This document shows positions 45,481-55,355 of a stretch of DNA of 64,000 nt, one piece after another. Made by a program: the position numbers and the translations under genes. Each line of letters begins with the position of its first letter. The stretch's first letter is position 1. Under the pieces are notes generated by a model. The model did no database searches. It was given only the letters and a program-made list of their open reading frames with translations, and had not been told where the DNA came from. Origin of the DNA: Luteimonas sp. RC10 (lineage in GTDB: Bacteria; Pseudomonadota; Gammaproteobacteria; Xanthomonadales; Xanthomonadaceae); NCBI RefSeq assembly GCF_014192745.1, contig NZ_JACHYJ010000006.1, forward strand, positions 246,517-310,516, in the 5' to 3' direction.

Positions 45481-46146
45481 TCAGCCGCGCGCCGCGCGCC
45501 AGCCCAGCCAGAGCACGGCCAGTCCGTTCGCCGGACGCAGTTGTCCGTGGCGGGCGAGCGTCCGCAGGCGTGCGGCGAGGATCGCGTTGCCGATCCGACG
45601 CGGCCGGGTCCCGCCGTCGCGCGGCGGCCACCGCGCAAGCAGACGCGCGGCCAACGACTGGTCGCCACGCAGCATCGCCTGCGGTGCCAGCAGCGGTGCC
45701 GCAGTGATGCGCCCGCCCCCGCTGTCGCGGCGTCCATCGCCGAACAGCGCCATCTCGCACGCGGCCACGGCCAGGGCGAGGTCGTGCAGCCGCTCCAGGT
45801 GCGCGGCCGGCTCGGGGACAGCCTCACGTGTGGCCGGCAACAGTCGCAGCGCGAGCGCCAACGTGCCCCAGGGGGCGGCATGCCGTTGCAGATGCACGGC
45901 CAACGGATGCCGGCGTGCGCCCTTGTCCCAGCCCTGCAGTTCTTCCTGCCACCAGGCCAGCTTGGCCAGTCCGGGGGTCGGGTCGCTGCCGCCCCAGGCG
46001 GCCTCGCCGAACTCGTCGAGCAATGCGAACCAGGCCTGGACCCGCTCGCGCAGGTCCGGGGCCACGAAGGCCAGGCCGATGCGCCATTCCGGCCATCGCG
46101 CCTGCCACTTGGCGAGGAAGTCGTCATCGTGCGGGGTGGCGCTCAT
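45481..46146 (-). CDS. Phytoene/squalene synthase-like protein, probably non-canonical
   Basis: A 221-residue alpha-helical protein. FVAPDLRERVQAWFALLDEFGEA and PGLAKLAWWQEELQGWDKGARRHPL resemble the start of the squalene/phytoene synthase fold, and annotated xanthomonad homologues are named that way as I recall. However, neither Asp-rich DxxxD substrate motif of that family is visible and it is shorter than the 280-350 residues usual for real synthases. It probably has another role. It overlaps gph by ATGA and follows ubiG, suggesting a link to isoprenoid-quinone metabolism, which is inference only. Confidence 0.7.
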   Translation of the reverse strand: MSATPHDDDFLAKWQARWPEWRIGLAFVAPDLRERVQAWFALLDEFGEAAWGGSDPTPGLAKLAWWQEELQGWDKGARRHPLAVHLQRHAAPWGTLALALRLLPATREAVPEPAAHLERLHDLALAVAACEMALFGDGRRDSGGGRITAAPLLAPQAMLRGDQSLAARLLARWPPRDGGTRPRRIGNAILAARLRTLARHGQLRPANGLAVLWLGWRAARG

Positions 46147-46841
46147 ATCGGGCGCGGCCAGGCGGCGGGTCTCAACAGGGCATCGGGCGTGTCGAGCATC
46201 GCATCGCCCTGCCAGGCGATCGGATCGTCATCGTCCAGGCGATACCCCCACAGCGCGACGATCGATGGCATGCCGGCCGCACGCGCAGCGAGGATGTCGC
46301 GCGCGTCGTCACCGACGTAGACGCAATCGCGTGCCGGAACCCCGATCGCGCTGGCGGCGTGCAGCAGCGGCAACGGATGCGGCTTGCGCTCTGCCAACGT
46401 GTCGCCGCCGATCAGGACGGCGCAGCGGTCCTGCCAGCCGAGCTGCGGCAGGATGCGCTGTGCCAGCCCTTCGGGCTTGTTGGTGACGATACCCCAGCGT
46501 GTGCCGGCGGCCTCAAGTGCGGCCAGCATCGCCTCGATGCCCGCGAACGGGCGGCTGTGCCGGCCCAGTTCCTCGCCATAGACCGCCAGGAACTCCGGGA
46601 CCAGGGCGACCACGCCCTCGGCATCGAGCTCGGGAAACGCGACAGCGGCCATCGCCCGCGCGCCGCGCGAGACCACCGGGCGGATGTCGGCCAGCGCCAG
46701 CGGCGGGCGGCCGCGGACGTCCCGCATCCGGTTGACCGTCGCCAGCATGTCGGGCGCGCTGTCGAGCAAGGTGCCGTCGAGATCGAACAGCGCACCGGCC
46801 GGGAACGCCATCGGGACCTGCGCTGTCGCTGTGCCGCTCAC
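46143..46841 (-). CDS. gph: HAD-family phosphoglycolate phosphatase
   Basis: A 232-residue HAD hydrolase. Motif I is [13 protein letters not shown], motif II lies in [11 protein letters not shown] (Thr), the motif III Lys in ERKPHPLPL and motif IV in [16 protein letters not shown]. The family dephosphorylates 2-phosphoglycolate formed in DNA repair; a related MupP role in cell-wall recycling is possible in gammaproteobacteria, and the ubiG-gph order beside it matches that of mupP in Pseudomonas. The start is a GTG overlapping the ubiG stop (GTGA). It also overlaps the following gene by ATGA, so three genes are coupled. Confidence 0.9.
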   Translation of the reverse strand: MSGTATAQVPMAFPAGALFDLDGTLLDSAPDMLATVNRMRDVRGRPPLALADIRPVVSRGARAMAAVAFPELDAEGVVALVPEFLAVYGEELGRHSRPFAGIEAMLAALEAAGTRWGIVTNKPEGLAQRILPQLGWQDRCAVLIGGDTLAERKPHPLPLLHAASAIGVPARDCVYVGDDARDILAARAAGMPSIVALWGYRLDDDDPIAWQGDAMLDTPDALLRPAAWPRPI

Positions 46842-47548
46842 GCTGGCTTCCGCGCCCAGGCAACGTAGTTGACGTCGGTCCGGCGGACCAGCCGGGCGGC
46901 GTTGCGCCATGGCTCGTACATCAGGCCACTGACGTCCTCGAGCTGCAGATCGGCCTCACGCAGCCAGCCGGCAAGCTCGGACGGCCGGATGAAGCTGTCG
47001 TAGCGATGGGTGCCGCGCGGCAGCAGCCGGGCGACGTATTCGGCGCCAACGATCGCCAATGCGAATGCGGCGGGCGTGCGGTTGAGGGTGGACACGAACA
47101 GGTGCCCGCCGGGCCGCAGCAGCGTCGCGCAGGCCTGCAGGATCGCCGCCGGATCAGGCACGTGCTCGAGCATTTCCATGCAGGTCACGACGTCGTAGCT
47201 GCCGGGACGCTCGGCGGCCAGCGCCTCGACCGACTGCACGCGGTAGTCGGCCTGGATGCCGGTTTCCAGCCCGTGCAGGCGCGCGACCTTGATGAGGTCC
47301 TCGGCCAGGTCGATGCCGGTCACCTTGCCGCCGACCCGGGCCATGGCTTCGCTCAGCAGGCCACCGCCGCAGCCGACATCGAGCACGTCGGCGCCATCGA
47401 GCCGGGCACGGGCGCGCACGTACTCCAGACGCGCGGGATTAAGCGCATGTAGCGGGCGCTGCGGGCCGTCCACATCCCACCAGCGGCTGGCCAGCGCGCC
47501 GAACTTGTCGAGCTCGGCCTGATCGTAGTTCTCGTGTCGGGCGTTCAT
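46838..47548 (-). CDS. ubiG: Ubiquinone biosynthesis O-methyltransferase
   Basis: A 236-residue SAM-dependent enzyme performing both O-methylations in ubiquinone synthesis. The N-terminal [38 protein letters not shown] is the UbiG signature. SAM motif I is [19 protein letters not shown], followed by [16 protein letters not shown] and [13 protein letters not shown], and the lid region [19 protein letters not shown] is conserved. The start was set at [10 protein letters not shown] by homology. It lies 10 bases after mtaD and is coupled to gph by GTGA, the common mtaD-ubiG-gph order. Confidence 0.97.
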   Translation of the reverse strand: MNARHENYDQAELDKFGALASRWWDVDGPQRPLHALNPARLEYVRARARLDGADVLDVGCGGGLLSEAMARVGGKVTGIDLAEDLIKVARLHGLETGIQADYRVQSVEALAAERPGSYDVVTCMEMLEHVPDPAAILQACATLLRPGGHLFVSTLNRTPAAFALAIVGAEYVARLLPRGTHRYDSFIRPSELAGWLREADLQLEDVSGLMYEPWRNAARLVRRTDVNYVAWARKPA

Positions 47549-47558
47549 GCGGGCCTCG

Positions 47559-48908
47559 TCATGCACCGGTGCGTAACGTTGAAATGCGGTCCCGCCACTG
47601 GCGGGCATTGGCGACGATCGCTTCGAGGTCGAACCCGACCAGCGCGCGCTCGCGCAGCTTGGGCTGGCCTGCGATCCAGACATCGCTGACCTGGTGGCGC
47701 CCGGTCGCGTAGATCAGCTGCGAGACGACATGGTGCAGCGGCTGGGTCTCGATCGGTGACAGGTCGACACAGATGAGATCGGCCTGCTTGCCGACCTCGA
47801 TCGAGCCGACCCGGTCGCCGAAGCCGATCGCACGGGCGCCGCCGAGCGTGGCCGCGCGCAGCGCGGTGAACGCATCGAACCCGGACGCATCGCCGGCCAC
47901 TGCCTTGGCCAGGATCGCCGCGGTGCGGGTCTCGCCGAACATGTCCAGGTCGTTGTTGCTGGCCACGCCGTCGGTGCCGATCGCCACGTTGACGCCCGCG
48001 CGCTCGAGCGCGCAGGCCGGGCAGAAGCCCGAGGCGAGCTTGAGGTTGGACTCGGGACAATGCACGACGCTGACGCCGCGCTCGGCGCACAGGTGGATCT
48101 CGCTCTCGGTCAGCTGGGTCATGTGCACCGCGATCAGGCGGTCGTTGACCAGGCCGAGCCGGTCGAGCCGCGCGATCGGCCGCTGGCCGTACTGCTGCAG
48201 CGACTGCTCGACCTCCTGGGCGGTCTCGTGCAGATGCAGGTGGATCGGCACATCGAGCTGGTCGGCGAGCATGCGCACGCGCTCGAAGTTGGCGTCGTTG
48301 ACCGTGTACGGCGCATGCGGCGCGAACGCGGTGGCGATCAGCGGATCGTCACGCCACTGGTCGTGCACCTCGCCGGCGCGATCGAAGTACTCGTCGTCGC
48401 TGCTGGCCCAGGCGGTCGGAAAATCGATGACCGGCAGGCCGATGCGCGCACGGAAGCCGTGCTGGCGGTAGACCGCGGCCTGGACGTCGGGGAAGAAGTA
48501 ATTCTCGTTGACGCAGGTCGTGCCGCCGCGCAGCATCTCGGCCAGCGCCAGCGTGATGCCGTCGGCGACGAACTCCGGTCCGATCACCGCGGCCTCGACC
48601 GGCCAGATGTGTTGCTGCAGCCAGACCATCAGCGGCAGGTCGTCGGCGATCCCGCGCAACAACGTCATCGGGTTGTGGGTGTGCGCGTTGACCAGGCCGG
48701 GCAGCAGCGCCGACTGCGGACGACTGACCGTCTGCGTCGGTGCGAAACGTTGCCGCGCCTCGGCGATCGGCAGCACCGCGACGATCTCGCCGCGGTGGAC
48801 TGCGACGGCGTGGTCGTCCAGCACGATCGCGTGTGGCTCCACCGGCACGACATGGCCGGCTTCGATCAACAGGTCGATCGACTGGGGCGATGGGTCTTGC
48901 ATGCTCAT
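47559..48908 (-). CDS. mtaD: TRZ/ATZ-family amidohydrolase (5-methylthioadenosine/S-adenosylhomocysteine deaminase)
   Basis: A 449-residue amidohydrolase deaminating S-adenosylhomocysteine and methylthioadenosine. Metal ligands are visible in [36 protein letters not shown] and [14 protein letters not shown]. Recycling of the SAH released by methyltransferases such as UbiG next door gives a plausible reason for the clustering. The start [12 protein letters not shown] overlaps the stop of the upstream gene by ATGA. The family name is firm; the exact substrate preference is inferred. Confidence 0.92.
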   Translation of the reverse strand: MSMQDPSPQSIDLLIEAGHVVPVEPHAIVLDDHAVAVHRGEIVAVLPIAEARQRFAPTQTVSRPQSALLPGLVNAHTHNPMTLLRGIADDLPLMVWLQQHIWPVEAAVIGPEFVADGITLALAEMLRGGTTCVNENYFFPDVQAAVYRQHGFRARIGLPVIDFPTAWASSDDEYFDRAGEVHDQWRDDPLIATAFAPHAPYTVNDANFERVRMLADQLDVPIHLHLHETAQEVEQSLQQYGQRPIARLDRLGLVNDRLIAVHMTQLTESEIHLCAERGVSVVHCPESNLKLASGFCPACALERAGVNVAIGTDGVASNNDLDMFGETRTAAILAKAVAGDASGFDAFTALRAATLGGARAIGFGDRVGSIEVGKQADLICVDLSPIETQPLHHVVSQLIYATGRHQVSDVWIAGQPKLRERALVGFDLEAIVANARQWRDRISTLRTGA

Positions 48909-49747
48909 TCGTCCGATGGCTCCTGGGCCCAGAAAAAGCCGTTTTCCAGGGCAGTCTGGTCGTAACGCGTCCCGTCGTAGCGCAGGACACGGCTGGCGCG
49001 CCGGCGCGACGTGTCCTCACGATCGCTACCGACCACGGTGTGGGACCGGGTCACGTCCGCCTGCACGCGCAGGTCGGCAAATCCATGGTGGGCGGTGTTC
49101 TCGATGGCGATCGTGAGCTTGGCATTGTCGGTCACCACATACTGGCCACGGCTCCAACTGCAAGGCTCGCCTTCGACGCGGGCCCAGAGCACCAGATTGG
49201 AGCTGAAGACCGGTCGCAAGGCCGCACCGTCGCGGACATACAACGTCAGCTCGTCGTTGGCGCGCGCATCGGGGCAGCTCGGTCCGGGCGCCGAACTGCG
49301 CACCACGACGCCGAACGCACGCACGCCCTCGGCCAGGTCGTAGCGCGCCGTGTCGAGCCGGAGCCCGCCTTCGATGAGGGCAAAGGCCGCATCCTCTTCC
49401 AGGCTCGTCTCGTGCACGGCATGTACCTGCGCATCCGCCGCGCCCAAGACCGCGACGATCAGCCGCAAGGCACGTTCGCCGACCGCGTCCGACCCCGGCA
49501 GCGGATACGCGACCGCGGCCAGGGTGAGCGACGGATCGTAGGGCCAGGCCCGGCAGGCTTGCGCCGCAAGCGATACGCCCTCGCCGGCCGGCAGCACACC
49601 GGCTTCGGACAGGGCGTGAAGCGTCTGCCGGGCGCAGGCGTCACGCAGGGGCGCCCAGTCCGACGCGGCCGCCGCATTCGCAGCGGCCAACAGCACCAGT
49701 GCACCGCCACCGCGCCGCCATCGCGACGGCGTCGCGATGGCGCGCAC
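48905..49747 (-). CDS. Secreted hypothetical protein between efp and mtaD
   Basis: A protein of about 280 residues of unknown function. From the chosen GTG at 49747 it begins with a basic n-region and hydrophobic core (ATPSRWRRGGGALVLLAAANAAAASDW), a reasonable signal peptide. A GTG at 49834 overlapping the efp stop (GTGA) would add 29 residues. The mature part has no motif I recognise; it includes ARANDELTLYVRDGAALRPV and DNAKLTIAIENTAHHG, suggesting a beta-rich periplasmic protein, with a few Cys. It overlaps mtaD by ATGA, so it belongs to that run by position. Confidence 0.68.
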   Translation of the reverse strand: MRAIATPSRWRRGGGALVLLAAANAAAASDWAPLRDACARQTLHALSEAGVLPAGEGVSLAAQACRAWPYDPSLTLAAVAYPLPGSDAVGERALRLIVAVLGAADAQVHAVHETSLEEDAAFALIEGGLRLDTARYDLAEGVRAFGVVVRSSAPGPSCPDARANDELTLYVRDGAALRPVFSSNLVLWARVEGEPCSWSRGQYVVTDNAKLTIAIENTAHHGFADLRVQADVTRSHTVVGSDREDTSRRRASRVLRYDGTRYDQTALENGFFWAQEPSDE

Positions 49748-49830
49748 GATCGCCAAGGCGCCAGATCCACGCCTGCGCGTGGGCGATGGCGCGGCGTCGC
49801 GGATCGCGCGGCGATGGCGCTGCGGATCGA

Positions 49831-50397
49831 TCACTTGACGCGGCTGACGTACTCGCCGGACCGGGTGTCGACCTTGATGACTTCCTCCTGCCCGACGAAC
49901 AGCGGCACGCGGACCACCGCGCCCGTTTCCAGGGTCGCCGGCTTGCCGCCGCCGCCCGAGGTGTCGCCGCGCACGCCCGGATCGGTCTCGGTGATCTGCA
50001 GCTCGACGAAGTTCGGCGGCTGGACCGCGATCGGCGTGCCGTTCCACAGCGTCACCACGCACTCTTCCTCGCCCTTGAGCCACTTCTCCGCGCCGCCCAT
50101 GCCGGCCTTGTCGGCCTGCACCTGCTCGAACGACTCGGGATTCATGAAGTGCCAGTACTCACCGTCGCTGTAGAGGTACTGCATGTCGGTGTCGAGCACA
50201 TCGGCCGCTTCGACCGAATCGGTGCTCTTCATGGTGATTTCCTGCACCCGGCCCGTGCGGATCTGGCGGTACTTCACGCGCGTGAACGCCTGGCCCTTGC
50301 CCGGCTTGACGTATTCGGTGTCGGTGATGACCGCGGGCTCGTTGTTGACCAGGATCTTCTGGCCATTCTTGACGTCGTTCATGCCATAACTGGCCAT
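49831..50397 (-). CDS. efp: Elongation factor P
   Basis: A 188-residue translation factor that relieves ribosome stalling at polyproline. The modified lysine is in the KOW-like loop [15 protein letters not shown] (Lys33 or 34). EpmB, the 2,3-aminomutase that makes beta-lysine for it, is encoded divergently 96 bases away, so lysine modification is expected. The OB domains end [12 protein letters not shown]. Many proline-rich proteins in the window, such as the dksA tail, would need it. Confidence 0.98.
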   Translation of the reverse strand: MASYGMNDVKNGQKILVNNEPAVITDTEYVKPGKGQAFTRVKYRQIRTGRVQEITMKSTDSVEAADVLDTDMQYLYSDGEYWHFMNPESFEQVQADKAGMGGAEKWLKGEEECVVTLWNGTPIAVQPPNFVELQITETDPGVRGDTSGGGGKPATLETGAVVRVPLFVGQEEVIKVDTRSGEYVSRVK

Positions 50398-50493
50398 CGC
50401 TCGCTCCTGCTGGGCCGGCGTCGCCGGCGGCTACACTATGGGGTTTCCCGGCAGCGGTGCACGCGGCCGGCTCGAATTGGATCGCAGTCGTAC

Positions 50494-51537
50494 ATGATAC
50501 CCGCAGCCCCCCTTCCGACGCAGCCGCGCCGCTGGCAGCAACTCTGGCGCGATGCCGTGCGCGATCCGCGCGAGTTGCTCGAGCTGCTCGGGCTGCAGGC
50601 ACAGGCACTGGGCCTGTCGCCCGAGGCCGCCGCCCAGTTCCCGCTGCGGGTCCCGCGCGGCTTCGTGGCGCGGATGCGCCCAGGCGACCCGTTCGACCCG
50701 CTGCTGCGTCAGGTCCTGCCGCTGGAGGCGGAACTGCGCCCGGCGCCCGGCTTCGGTCTGGACGCGGTCGGCGACGGCGCGGCCAAGGCCGGCCATGGCG
50801 TGATCCAGAAGTACGCGGGGCGAGCGCTGCTGGTCGCGACCGGCAGCTGCGCGGTGCATTGCCGCTACTGCTTCCGCCGCCACTTTCCCTATGCCGAGGA
50901 GACCGCGGCGGCTGGCGGCTGGGGCGCGGCGCTGGCGGCGATCCGTGACGATGCCTCGATTGAAGAGGTGCTGCTGTCGGGCGGCGATCCGCTGTCGCTG
51001 TCGACCGCCAAGCTCGTCGAACTGACCGACGCGCTGCGCGGCATTCCGCATGTGCGGCGCCTGCGCATCCACACCCGGTTGCCGATCGTGCTGCCCGAGC
51101 GGGTCGATACCGAACTGACCGACTGGCTGTCCGCACTGCCCTGGCCGCTGGTGATCGTGGTCCACGCCAACCACGCCAACGAGTTCGACGGCGAGGTCGA
51201 TGCGGCGATGCGGCGCCTGCGCGCCACCGGCGCGGTGCTGCTGAACCAGGCGGTCCTGCTCAAGGGGGTCAACGACCGCGTCGAGACGCTGGCGGCCCTG
51301 GCCGAGCGCGGGCTCGAGGCCGGCGTGCTGCCCTACTACCTCCACCAGCTCGACCGGGTCGCCGGTGCGGCTCATTTCGAAGTCGACGATGCCACCGCAC
51401 TCGCGCTGCACGCGGCGCTGGTCGCCAGGCAATCGGGCTATCTGGTGCCGCGACTGGTCCGCGAGGTCGCCGGCGACACCTCCAAGCGTGCCCTGACCGG
51501 CGTGCCGGATGGACGCCCGGCGCCCCCCGTGGCATAA
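50494..51537 (+). CDS. epmB: EF-P beta-lysylation protein EpmB
   Basis: A 347-residue radical-SAM lysine 2,3-aminomutase that converts lysine to (R)-beta-lysine for attachment to EF-P. The cluster motif is CAVHCRYCFRRHF; VLLSGGDPLSLST and the PLP-related tail region (YYLHQLDRVAGAAHFEV) are typical. It is shorter than clostridial aminomutases, as expected for EpmB. It is divergent from efp, a conserved arrangement. The chosen ATG gives MIPAAPLPTQPRRWQQLWRDAV, matching the family start. Confidence 0.95.
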   Translation: MIPAAPLPTQPRRWQQLWRDAVRDPRELLELLGLQAQALGLSPEAAAQFPLRVPRGFVARMRPGDPFDPLLRQVLPLEAELRPAPGFGLDAVGDGAAKAGHGVIQKYAGRALLVATGSCAVHCRYCFRRHFPYAEETAAAGGWGAALAAIRDDASIEEVLLSGGDPLSLSTAKLVELTDALRGIPHVRRLRIHTRLPIVLPERVDTELTDWLSALPWPLVIVVHANHANEFDGEVDAAMRRLRATGAVLLNQAVLLKGVNDRVETLAALAERGLEAGVLPYYLHQLDRVAGAAHFEVDDATALALHAALVARQSGYLVPRLVREVAGDTSKRALTGVPDGRPAPPVA

Positions 51538-51560
51538 GGCGCACTTCACTGGAGGCCGCC

Positions 51561-53645
51561 ATGCCCGACAGCAACGCCGAGTCCGCGCTGCGCCTGTTGA
51601 TCGTCGACGACCGTGTCGAGGATGCCGAGGCGGTCGTGAGCGGATTGCGCAATGCCGGCATTGCGGTCCGCCCGTTGCGCGCGACCTCTTCCGAGGAATT
51701 GGGCCGTCTGCTGACCGGCCAAGTGATCGATGTGGCGATCGCCGCCCACGCCGCAGTCACCCTGCCCTTTGCACAGGCGCTGCAGTGCATCGCCGACAGC
51801 GGCCAGGACATTCCGGTCATCGCGCTCGTCGATGCGCTCGATGAGACCGCCTTCATCGACGTCATGTTGGACGGCGCACGCACGGTGGCGCTACGCCACG
51901 CGCCGCAGCAACTGCTGGCCGCGGTGCGCGATGCCTGGGCCGATCGCCAGGCGCGGCGCAATCTGCGACGGCTCGAGGCCCGAGTCCGCGAGAGCGAGCG
52001 CCGCAGCGACGCGCTGATCGACTCCTCGCGCGATCCCATCGCCTATATCCACGAGGGCATGCACATCCGCGCCAACGCGGCGTACCTGGAGATGTTCGGC
52101 TACGGCGACTTCCAGCAGATCGAGGGCGTCTCGCTGCTGGACATGGTGGCGCCACAGCATGTCGATGCCTTCAAGACCCTGCTCAAGTCGCTCAGCCGGG
52201 GCGAACCGCCGCCGCTGCGCCACGAGATCGAGGCCCGCGACGCGGACGGCAACGCGTTTCCCGCCGCGATGGAGTTCACCGCTGCCCAGTACGAGGGCGA
52301 GCCCTGCCTGCAGGTCGTGTTCCGGCGCCGGGAGCTGATCGATCCGGAGCTCGCGCACGAGCTCGAAGCACTCCGTCAGCGCGACCACGTCACCGGCCTG
52401 CTCAATCGCCCGGCGTTCCTGCGCGAGCTCGAGGATGCGGTCGACGATGCCGCGCGCGGGCAATCGCGGCATGGCTTTCTGATGATCGAACCCGATCGGC
52501 ACCAGCAGTTGCTGGCCGATATCGGCCTGGACCATGCCGACGATCTGCTTGCCGCGGCCGCCGCACGGCTCGAATCGCTGCTCGATGCGCCGGCCATCGC
52601 CGCGCGCTACGGCGGCACGACCTTCGCCGTGTTGCTGCGCGACGGCGACTACCACGCCACCGCCGCGCTGGCCGAGCGGTTGCGGGCGGGCTTCGCTGAT
52701 CATGTGTTCGACATGGGCGCACGCTCGACCGTGGTGACGCTGAGCATCGGCGGCATCCAGATCGGCGAAACCAGCGCCAATGTCGGTCAGGTACTGGCAC
52801 GCGCGACGCAGGCGCTGGAGTCCGCGTCCGGCGCCGGCGGCGACCAGTGCGAGGTCTTCGACCCGGGCGCGGCCGACCGCTTGGAGCAGGAGCGGCTGCA
52901 GATCTGGATCGCGCGGCTGCGCGCCGCGCTCGACCACGACGGGTTCGTGCTGCACTACCAGCCGGTGATCAACCTGCAGGGCGATACCGCGCCGGTCTAC
53001 GAATGCCTGCTGCGGCTCGACGGCGGCGATGGCGAGCTCGTCGCGCCGGGCACGTTCCTTCAGATCGCCGAGGACCACGGCATGCTGGCTCAGATCGACC
53101 GGTATGTGGTCAGTCGGGCGATCGCTGCGATTGCCCGGCGCCTGCACGAGGGGCGGCCCACGACGCTGTTGGTGAAGGTCAGTCAGGCCTCGCTCGAGGC
53201 CGCGGGGCTGGCGGCGTTCATCGGTGAGCAACTGGCACATCACCAGGTGCCGGGCAAGTACCTGGTGCTGCAGTTGCCCGAATCCAAGGTGTTCACGCAT
53301 CTCAAGGCGACGCAGGCCTTCGCGGCGCATGTCGCGCGCTTCGATTGCGCGTTCGCGCTCGAGCAGTTCGGTGCGGGGCTGGATTCGTTCCAGTTGCTGA
53401 CCCATCTGCAGCCGAATCTGCTCAAGCTCGACCGCAGTTTCACGCAGGGACTGCCGAGCAATGCCGAGAACCAGGCGCGTCTGACCGAGATCGCGGCGCG
53501 GGCGCGCGACATCGGGATCCGCACGATCGCCGAGTTCGTCCAGGACGCGGCCAGCATGTCGATCCTGTTCGCCGCCGGCATCGACTACGTGCAAGGCAAC
53601 TTCCTCGCGCCCGCCGGCCCGGGCATGCACTACGACTTCGAGTAG
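51561..53645 (+). CDS. FimX-like degenerate GGDEF/EAL c-di-GMP receptor
   Basis: A 694-residue protein with REC (about 10-125), PAS (about 145-270), GGDEF (about 285-430) and EAL (about 445-690) domains, the architecture and length of Pseudomonas FimX and Xanthomonas Filp. The catalytic motifs are lost: RYGGTTFAV replaces GGDEF and YECLLRL replaces the EAL of the family motif; late EAL residues also differ (AEFVQD, QGNFLAP). The REC lacks a clear phospho-acceptor pocket (LLIVDDRVEDAE keeps part of it). Such proteins bind c-di-GMP without making or degrading it and relay it to PilZ/PilB to control type IV pili. It lies 23 bases after epmB. Confidence 0.85.
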   Translation: MPDSNAESALRLLIVDDRVEDAEAVVSGLRNAGIAVRPLRATSSEELGRLLTGQVIDVAIAAHAAVTLPFAQALQCIADSGQDIPVIALVDALDETAFIDVMLDGARTVALRHAPQQLLAAVRDAWADRQARRNLRRLEARVRESERRSDALIDSSRDPIAYIHEGMHIRANAAYLEMFGYGDFQQIEGVSLLDMVAPQHVDAFKTLLKSLSRGEPPPLRHEIEARDADGNAFPAAMEFTAAQYEGEPCLQVVFRRRELIDPELAHELEALRQRDHVTGLLNRPAFLRELEDAVDDAARGQSRHGFLMIEPDRHQQLLADIGLDHADDLLAAAAARLESLLDAPAIAARYGGTTFAVLLRDGDYHATAALAERLRAGFADHVFDMGARSTVVTLSIGGIQIGETSANVGQVLARATQALESASGAGGDQCEVFDPGAADRLEQERLQIWIARLRAALDHDGFVLHYQPVINLQGDTAPVYECLLRLDGGDGELVAPGTFLQIAEDHGMLAQIDRYVVSRAIAAIARRLHEGRPTTLLVKVSQASLEAAGLAAFIGEQLAHHQVPGKYLVLQLPESKVFTHLKATQAFAAHVARFDCAFALEQFGAGLDSFQLLTHLQPNLLKLDRSFTQGLPSNAENQARLTEIAARARDIGIRTIAEFVQDAASMSILFAAGIDYVQGNFLAPAGPGMHYDFE

Positions 53646-54254
53646 TCGCCACGCGGCGCGAATCCGCGCTCCAAAGGTTCTTGGCCGACGACAGGGGAAT
53701 CTGGCTTGTGCCCACTCGATCAAGGGCTTTCTTCTCCGGAACGCGCGTCGCGCCGGCCGGGGACTGCTCCCCGGCTCGGTCATCCATCCATGGATGACTC
53801 GCCGCCGCGGGCCATCCCTGGCCCGCTATCGCAATCCCCGACCAGCACGACGCACTGAGACCGAAAGCGAGCGACTTCTTCCAGTGCGACGCCCTCCCCC
53901 GAAGTCAGGCTGCAAACGTCCGCGGCAGCGGACTGGCGGCCGGTGGCCGCGCCAAGCGCGCCATGGGTGAGCCCGCTCGGCTCTCGCGGCATGCCGCGAG
54001 AGCGGGCGAACGCCCGGCGTGCTGCGCCGGGCCGGACCGATCCGCGAAGCGGAGCGGGCGCGCGCCCGAGTCAAGGCAGGGTGAGCATGGATGGCGTGCG
54101 CGGCACTGCCGCGCATCCATGCGAACGCCACGCGTGCTTCGCGTGGCCGGACCGCGAAGCGGCCTTGCCGAGGGGAGAGCGGCTTCCGGCCGATAGGCCG
54201 ATGCCCATCCGAAGATGGCTCTCAGTAGCCCCTCTCATCTGAAGAGAAAGCCAA
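53646..54254. repeat. Hairpin-rich intergenic region (REP-like stem-loops)
   Basis: No convincing gene lies in this gap of over 600 bases. From 53971 to 54164 it contains consecutive perfect or near-perfect hairpins: GCTCTCGCGGCA/TGCCGCGAGAGC (53980-54003), GCCCGGCG-N5-CGCCGGGC (54012-54032), TCCGC-GAA-GCGGA (54041-54053), a compound stem GCATGGA...TCCATGC with an inner TGCGCGGCA-C-TGCCGCGCA (54085-54122), GCCACGCG-N5-CGCGTGGC (54127-54147) and CCGC-GAA-GCGG (54152-54162). Two use the very stable GCGAAGC mini-hairpin. The pattern resembles clustered repetitive extragenic palindromes. A short frame here shows no conserved features. Confidence 0.55.
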
Positions 54255-54288
54255 GAAAAAGCCCGCCGAAGAGGCGGGCTTTTCGTTC
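54255..54288. terminator. Terminator downstream of htpX
   Basis: AAAAAGCCCGCC-GAAGA-GGCGGGCTTTTCG has a perfect 9-bp stem at 54259-54281 with A and T tracts on both sides. It lies 17 bases past the htpX stop, read on the minus strand. Confidence 0.88.
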
Positions 54289-54304
54289 CACTAGAAAATG
54301 ACGC

Positions 54305-55207
54305 TTAGGCCACGACACCCTGCCGGACGCTGCTGCCGTCGAGGTTGGCATTGCGCAGCGCGGTGATGCGCTCCTCGAGCGGCGGATGGCTCATCAACAG
54401 GCGCTTCAGGCCGCCGCCGACGCCACCGCTGATGCCGAATGCCGCGACCTGCTTGGGCAGCGTGCTCTCGCCGTAGGTCTGCGCCAGGCGTTCGAGCGCG
54501 GCGATCATCTTCTCGCGACCTGCCAGCTGGGCACCGCCGGCGTCGGCACGGAACTCGCGATGGCGCGAGAACCACATCGCGATCATCGACGCGAACAGAC
54601 CGAAGATCATGTCGAGCACGAACACGATCGCAAAGTACGCAATGCCGCCGCCGTTGTCGCGGCCGCCGCTGAGGTAGCCGTCGATCGCCCGGCCGACCAC
54701 GCGGGCCAGGAAGATCACGAAGGTATTGAGCACGCCCTGCAGCAGCGTCATCGTCACCATGTCGCCATTGGCGACGTGGCTGACCTCGTGCGCCAGCACC
54801 GCCTCGGCCTCCTCGCGCGTCATCGCGCGCAGCAGACCGGTCGACACCGCGACCAGCGAGGCGTCGCGCCGGGCGCCAGTAGCGAACGCGTTGATCTCCG
54901 GGGCGTCGTAGATCGCGACCTCGGGCATGCCGATGCCGGCCATCTGCGCCTGGCGCTGCACGGTCGTCAGCAACCAGCGCTCGGCCTCGTTGCGCGGCTC
55001 GGTGATCACCTGCGCGCCGGTGAAGCGCTTGGCCGACCACTTGGAGATCGCCAGCGTGAAGAACGCGCCGCCGAACCCGAACAGGGCGGCGAACACCAGC
55101 AAGCCGGCGTAGGTCGATGGATTGATGCCGAGAACGGCCATGACGATGCTGACCAGGGCCAGCACGGCGAAGTTGGTGGCGATGAGAAGGGCGTAGCGCT
55201 TGAGCAT
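54305..55207 (-). CDS. htpX: Membrane-bound zinc metalloprotease HtpX
   Basis: A 300-residue M48B protease of the inner membrane involved in quality control of membrane proteins. N-terminal helices ([25 protein letters not shown] and [24 protein letters not shown]) precede the zinc motif [13 protein letters not shown] (HExxH), then two more helices and the third ligand region [11 protein letters not shown]. The start [12 protein letters not shown] is the conserved one. It is transcribed alone with its own terminator and may be heat-shock or Cpx regulated, which the sequence does not show clearly. Confidence 0.96.
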   Translation of the reverse strand: MLKRYALLIATNFAVLALVSIVMAVLGINPSTYAGLLVFAALFGFGGAFFTLAISKWSAKRFTGAQVITEPRNEAERWLLTTVQRQAQMAGIGMPEVAIYDAPEINAFATGARRDASLVAVSTGLLRAMTREEAEAVLAHEVSHVANGDMVTMTLLQGVLNTFVIFLARVVGRAIDGYLSGGRDNGGGIAYFAIVFVLDMIFGLFASMIAMWFSRHREFRADAGGAQLAGREKMIAALERLAQTYGESTLPKQVAAFGISGGVGGGLKRLLMSHPPLEERITALRNANLDGSSVRQGVVA

Positions 55208-55355
55208 CGGGGGCCTTTTGAAGGTCTGCCTGCGTCTGGCGGGATGGGAATGAGTGCGAAGAATCTGCGCACGCATGCCCATGATTTCAATTCACGGGCG
55301 GCGATGCCACAGTGTGCGCCCCGTGACAGTTCATGTTCGAGACAGTTCCGGCGCG

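Noticed and set aside
53963..54196. A 77-codon frame in the hairpin-rich gap (GEPARLSRHAARAGE...).
   Set aside because: It coincides with consecutive palindromes, has no ribosome-binding site and shows composition explained by the repeats.
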